From: Candidatus Rokuibacteriota bacterium
GTDB lineage: Bacteria > Methylomirabilota > Methylomirabilia > Rokubacteriales > CSP1-6
Reading direction: 5' to 3'
Assembly (NCBI GenBank): GCA_016184125.1
Contig: JACPDG010000062.1
Span: forward strand, 33,145-97,144
Length of the DNA: 64,000 nucleotides
Shown one piece after another: positions 61,858-64,000 of the stretch. Below the pieces are notes generated by a model. The model did not search any database, was not told the DNA's origin, and saw nothing but the letters and a program-made list of their open reading frames with translations. The number at the start of each line of letters is the position of its first letter. The first letter of the stretch is position 1. A program made the position numbers and the translations under genes.

Positions 61858-62601
61858 GAAGTCAGTCGGTCTCTCGAGGTCGATCGCGACCGTTTGCCCC
61901 GTGATCGACCGCGGGCACGTGGCGAAGAAGACCACGGCCGCGGCCACGTCGCCGAGGCTGACGGTCCGATTGCGGGTGAGTGTGTGCCAGCGGTCCCGTG
62001 GGAAGCCGCGCGGACGCAGGACGGGCCCGGGGGCGACGCAGTTCACGGCGACCCGGCGCGAGCGTAGGGCGACGGCGAGATTCCGGGTCAATGCGACGAG
62101 CCCGGCCTTGGACACCGCATAAGGAATGTAGCCGGGGAGCGGGCGGTCGGCCGCCGCGTCGCCGACGTTGACGACGTGCCCGCCGTCGCGGCGCATCAGC
62201 TCGACGGCCGCCTGCACGCAGAAGAGGGGGGCGCGAAGATTCAAGGCGAGGAACTCGTCGTATTGATCGGATGTTATGCTCCCGAAGGGGGTGCGGCGGA
62301 ACGCGGCCGCGCTGTTCACGAGCACCTCCAGCCCGCCGAGCGCGGTCGCCGCGCGCTCGACGAGGCGAGCGGCCGCCCCGGGGCGCGTGAGGTCTGCCCG
62401 GATCGCGACGGCCCGCACGCCGCGGCGCTCCAGGTCGGCGACCGTACGACGGGCCTCGGAGGACGACCGGTGGTAGCCGATCGCGACGTCCATGCCGGCC
62501 TCGGCGAGCGCAAGGGCGATCGCCCGCCCGAGGCGGATCGCACCGCCGGTCACGAGCGCGCGGACCCGTTTGTTGCCGGTGCGCTCGCTTTCTGATGGCA
62601 T
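61801..62601 (-). CDS. Short-chain dehydrogenase/reductase; C-terminal tail encoded by repeat R10
   Basis: RALVTGGAIRLGRAIALALAEAGMDV; YAVSKAGLVALTRNLA; tail MGGLPMPPKPPQRSTGPG*. Confidence 0.85.
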   Translation of the reverse strand: MPSESERTGNKRVRALVTGGAIRLGRAIALALAEAGMDVAIGYHRSSSEARRTVADLERRGVRAVAIRADLTRPGAAARLVERAATALGGLEVLVNSAAAFRRTPFGSITSDQYDEFLALNLRAPLFCVQAAVELMRRDGGHVVNVGDAAADRPLPGYIPYAVSKAGLVALTRNLAVALRSRRVAVNCVAPGPVLRPRGFPRDRWHTLTRNRTVSLGDVAAAVVFFATCPRSITGQTVAIDLERPTDFMGGLPMPPKPPQRSTGPG

Positions 62602-62614
62602 GATGGGAAGTAGC

Positions 62615-63298
62615 ATGTCCTCGCGCCTCAAGAACTGGCTCAAGGTCCGCTTCATCGCCGGCTTCTTCGTCATCGTCCCGATCGTCGCCACCGGCTGGCT
62701 GCTGTGGCTGTTCTGGAGCGGTATCGATGACATCTTCGGCCCCATGTACGAGCGGCTCTTCGGCCGGTCCGTCCCGGGGCTCGGCTTCCTCACCGCCGTC
62801 GGCATCATCCTCGGCATCGGCACGATCGCCCGCAACGTGGTCGGCCGCCGCATCATCGCATGGGGCGACACGCTGCTCCTCAGGGTTCCGATCTACCGGC
62901 GTCTCTACCCATCGGTGAAGATGTTCGTCGACTCGTTCTCCCCGGAACGCCGGTCGAGCTTCAAGGAGGTCGTGCTCGTCGAGCATCCCCGCGAGGGCAC
63001 GTACGCCTTCGGATTCGTCACGAGCGAGATCCTGCTCGACACGCCGCACGGCAAGCGGGAGATGGTCGCCGTCTTCGTGCCGACGAACAACCTCTACCTG
63101 GGCGATATCGTCGTGATCCCGCGCGAGGACGTGCTCCCCACCGCGCTCGAGGTCGAGGAAGGATTACGCATCATCCTCTCCGCCGGCACGGCCGCGCCGG
63201 CGAAGCTGCCCCGCGCCCGGAGTCAGGCCCCGGACGCCGGCTCCGGCGTTCCAAGCAGGTCACCGAGCCACGCGTCGAGCGCTGCACCCAGGGGGTAG
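62615..63298 (+). CDS. DUF502 family membrane protein
   Basis: FIAGFFVIVPIVATGWLLWLFW; VPIYRRLYPSVKMFVDSF; VFVPTNNLYLGDIVVIPREDV. Confidence 0.9.
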   Translation: MSSRLKNWLKVRFIAGFFVIVPIVATGWLLWLFWSGIDDIFGPMYERLFGRSVPGLGFLTAVGIILGIGTIARNVVGRRIIAWGDTLLLRVPIYRRLYPSVKMFVDSFSPERRSSFKEVVLVEHPREGTYAFGFVTSEILLDTPHGKREMVAVFVPTNNLYLGDIVVIPREDVLPTALEVEEGLRIILSAGTAAPAKLPRARSQAPDAGSGVPSRSPSHASSAAPRG

Positions 63299-63882
63299 AG
63301 CTTGCCGAAGAAGAAATGATTCGCGCCCTCGATCACGCGCACCCTTGCCCGCGGCCGCTCGCTGGCGAGCCGGTCGAGCGCCGCGCGCGGGCAGTACTCG
63401 TCGTGACTTCCGGCGACGACGAGCACGGACACGGCCTCGGGCCACGCGGGCAACCGGGCGAGCTCGGCGATACCGAGCGGCGGCGCGATCATCGCCAGGC
63501 CCGCGACCGGATGTTCGGCGACGACGTGAGCGACGACGGCCGCGCCGAACGAGTATCCACAGAGGACGAGCGGCGCGTTCCGGGGAACGCAGGCGGCGAG
63601 GTGGTCGATCGCGGCGCTCACGTCACGGCGTTCCCTGATGCCCCCGCCGTGCTCCCCGCCGGATGCGCCGACGCCACGGAAGTTGAACCGCAGCGTCGCC
63701 AGGCCGTGCGCCGACGCCACCTCGACGGCTCTGATGACCACGGGGTTGTCCATGTCGCCGCCGTACAGGGGGTGCGGATGGCACGCGACGAGGCCCCCGC
63801 GCACGGCCGCGGGGCGGGCGATCCGGGCCTCGAGCCGTTCGCCGTCCGCTGTCGTCAGCGTCACGGTCTCCTCGGATATCAT
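63223..63882 (-). CDS. Alpha/beta hydrolase family protein
   Basis: ACHPHPLYGGDMDNPVVIRA; LRFNFRGVGASGGEHGGG; LCGYSFGAAVVAHV. Confidence 0.88.
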   Translation of the reverse strand: MISEETVTLTTADGERLEARIARPAAVRGGLVACHPHPLYGGDMDNPVVIRAVEVASAHGLATLRFNFRGVGASGGEHGGGIRERRDVSAAIDHLAACVPRNAPLVLCGYSFGAAVVAHVVAEHPVAGLAMIAPPLGIAELARLPAWPEAVSVLVVAGSHDEYCPRAALDRLASERPRARVRVIEGANHFFFGKLYPLGAALDAWLGDLLGTPEPASGA

Positions 63883-64000
63883 CTCGACGGGAGAATACGG
63901 AGGCCCGGTGCCTCCGTCGAACGGGCGTGCTGACCTGCTACTTCCATCGCCGACGGATCACTGGCTGGCTCGACGGTGCTCTCCATCCTGGCGCCGCCCG

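Overview
High-GC bacterial chromosome window, mostly core genes, with one decayed accessory island. Taxonomy cannot be fixed from sequence alone; a Rokubacteria/Methylomirabilota-like lineage is a guess.

Core content: a folD-xseA-xseB-ispA-eno-ftsB type cluster (1-5.3 kb), a GT2 glycosyltransferase and a thioesterase, and an initiator tRNA-Met (7299-7375). After the island come a Dpp-type ABC pair, threonine aldolase and bamD. A catabolic block follows (22.4-33.1 kb) with LarA-like, TAXI-TRAP and PxpABC genes. Next are gcvT-H-PA-PB with a lipoate ligase, pepA, a PHP-domain gene and a PilB/GspE ATPase. The remainder holds a bifunctional-nuclease-like gene, an AAA ATPase, a Gld-like ABC export operon, a molybdopterin oxidoreductase, a MocR regulator, a diiron ferritin-like protein and others.

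Two things stand out.
(1) The region 7.4-18.4 kb is a chimeric island at the 3' end of the initiator tRNA. A 13-bp copy of the tRNA 3' end lies at 15265. A 106-bp direct repeat flanks an AbiEi/AbiEii-type toxin-antitoxin module, and a second, 100-bp identical repeat is also present. The island holds several gene fragments broken by frameshift or deletion: a NirK-like cupredoxin-cytochrome c, a DUF4143 ATPase, a ThiF/E1-like gene and an XPB-helicase tail.
(2) From 26.7 to 61.9 kb, ten loci carry a dispersed, GC-rich, multi-hairpin intergenic repeat. It consists of a G6/C6 core hairpin plus a long GGAGCGCC/GGCGCTCC stem. The core side always faces a nearby coding sequence. Copies supply stop codons and C-terminal tails to host genes, and in one case join two thioesterase-like ORFs in frame. 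I cannot place this repeat in a described family, and I consider it the best candidate for a novel element.
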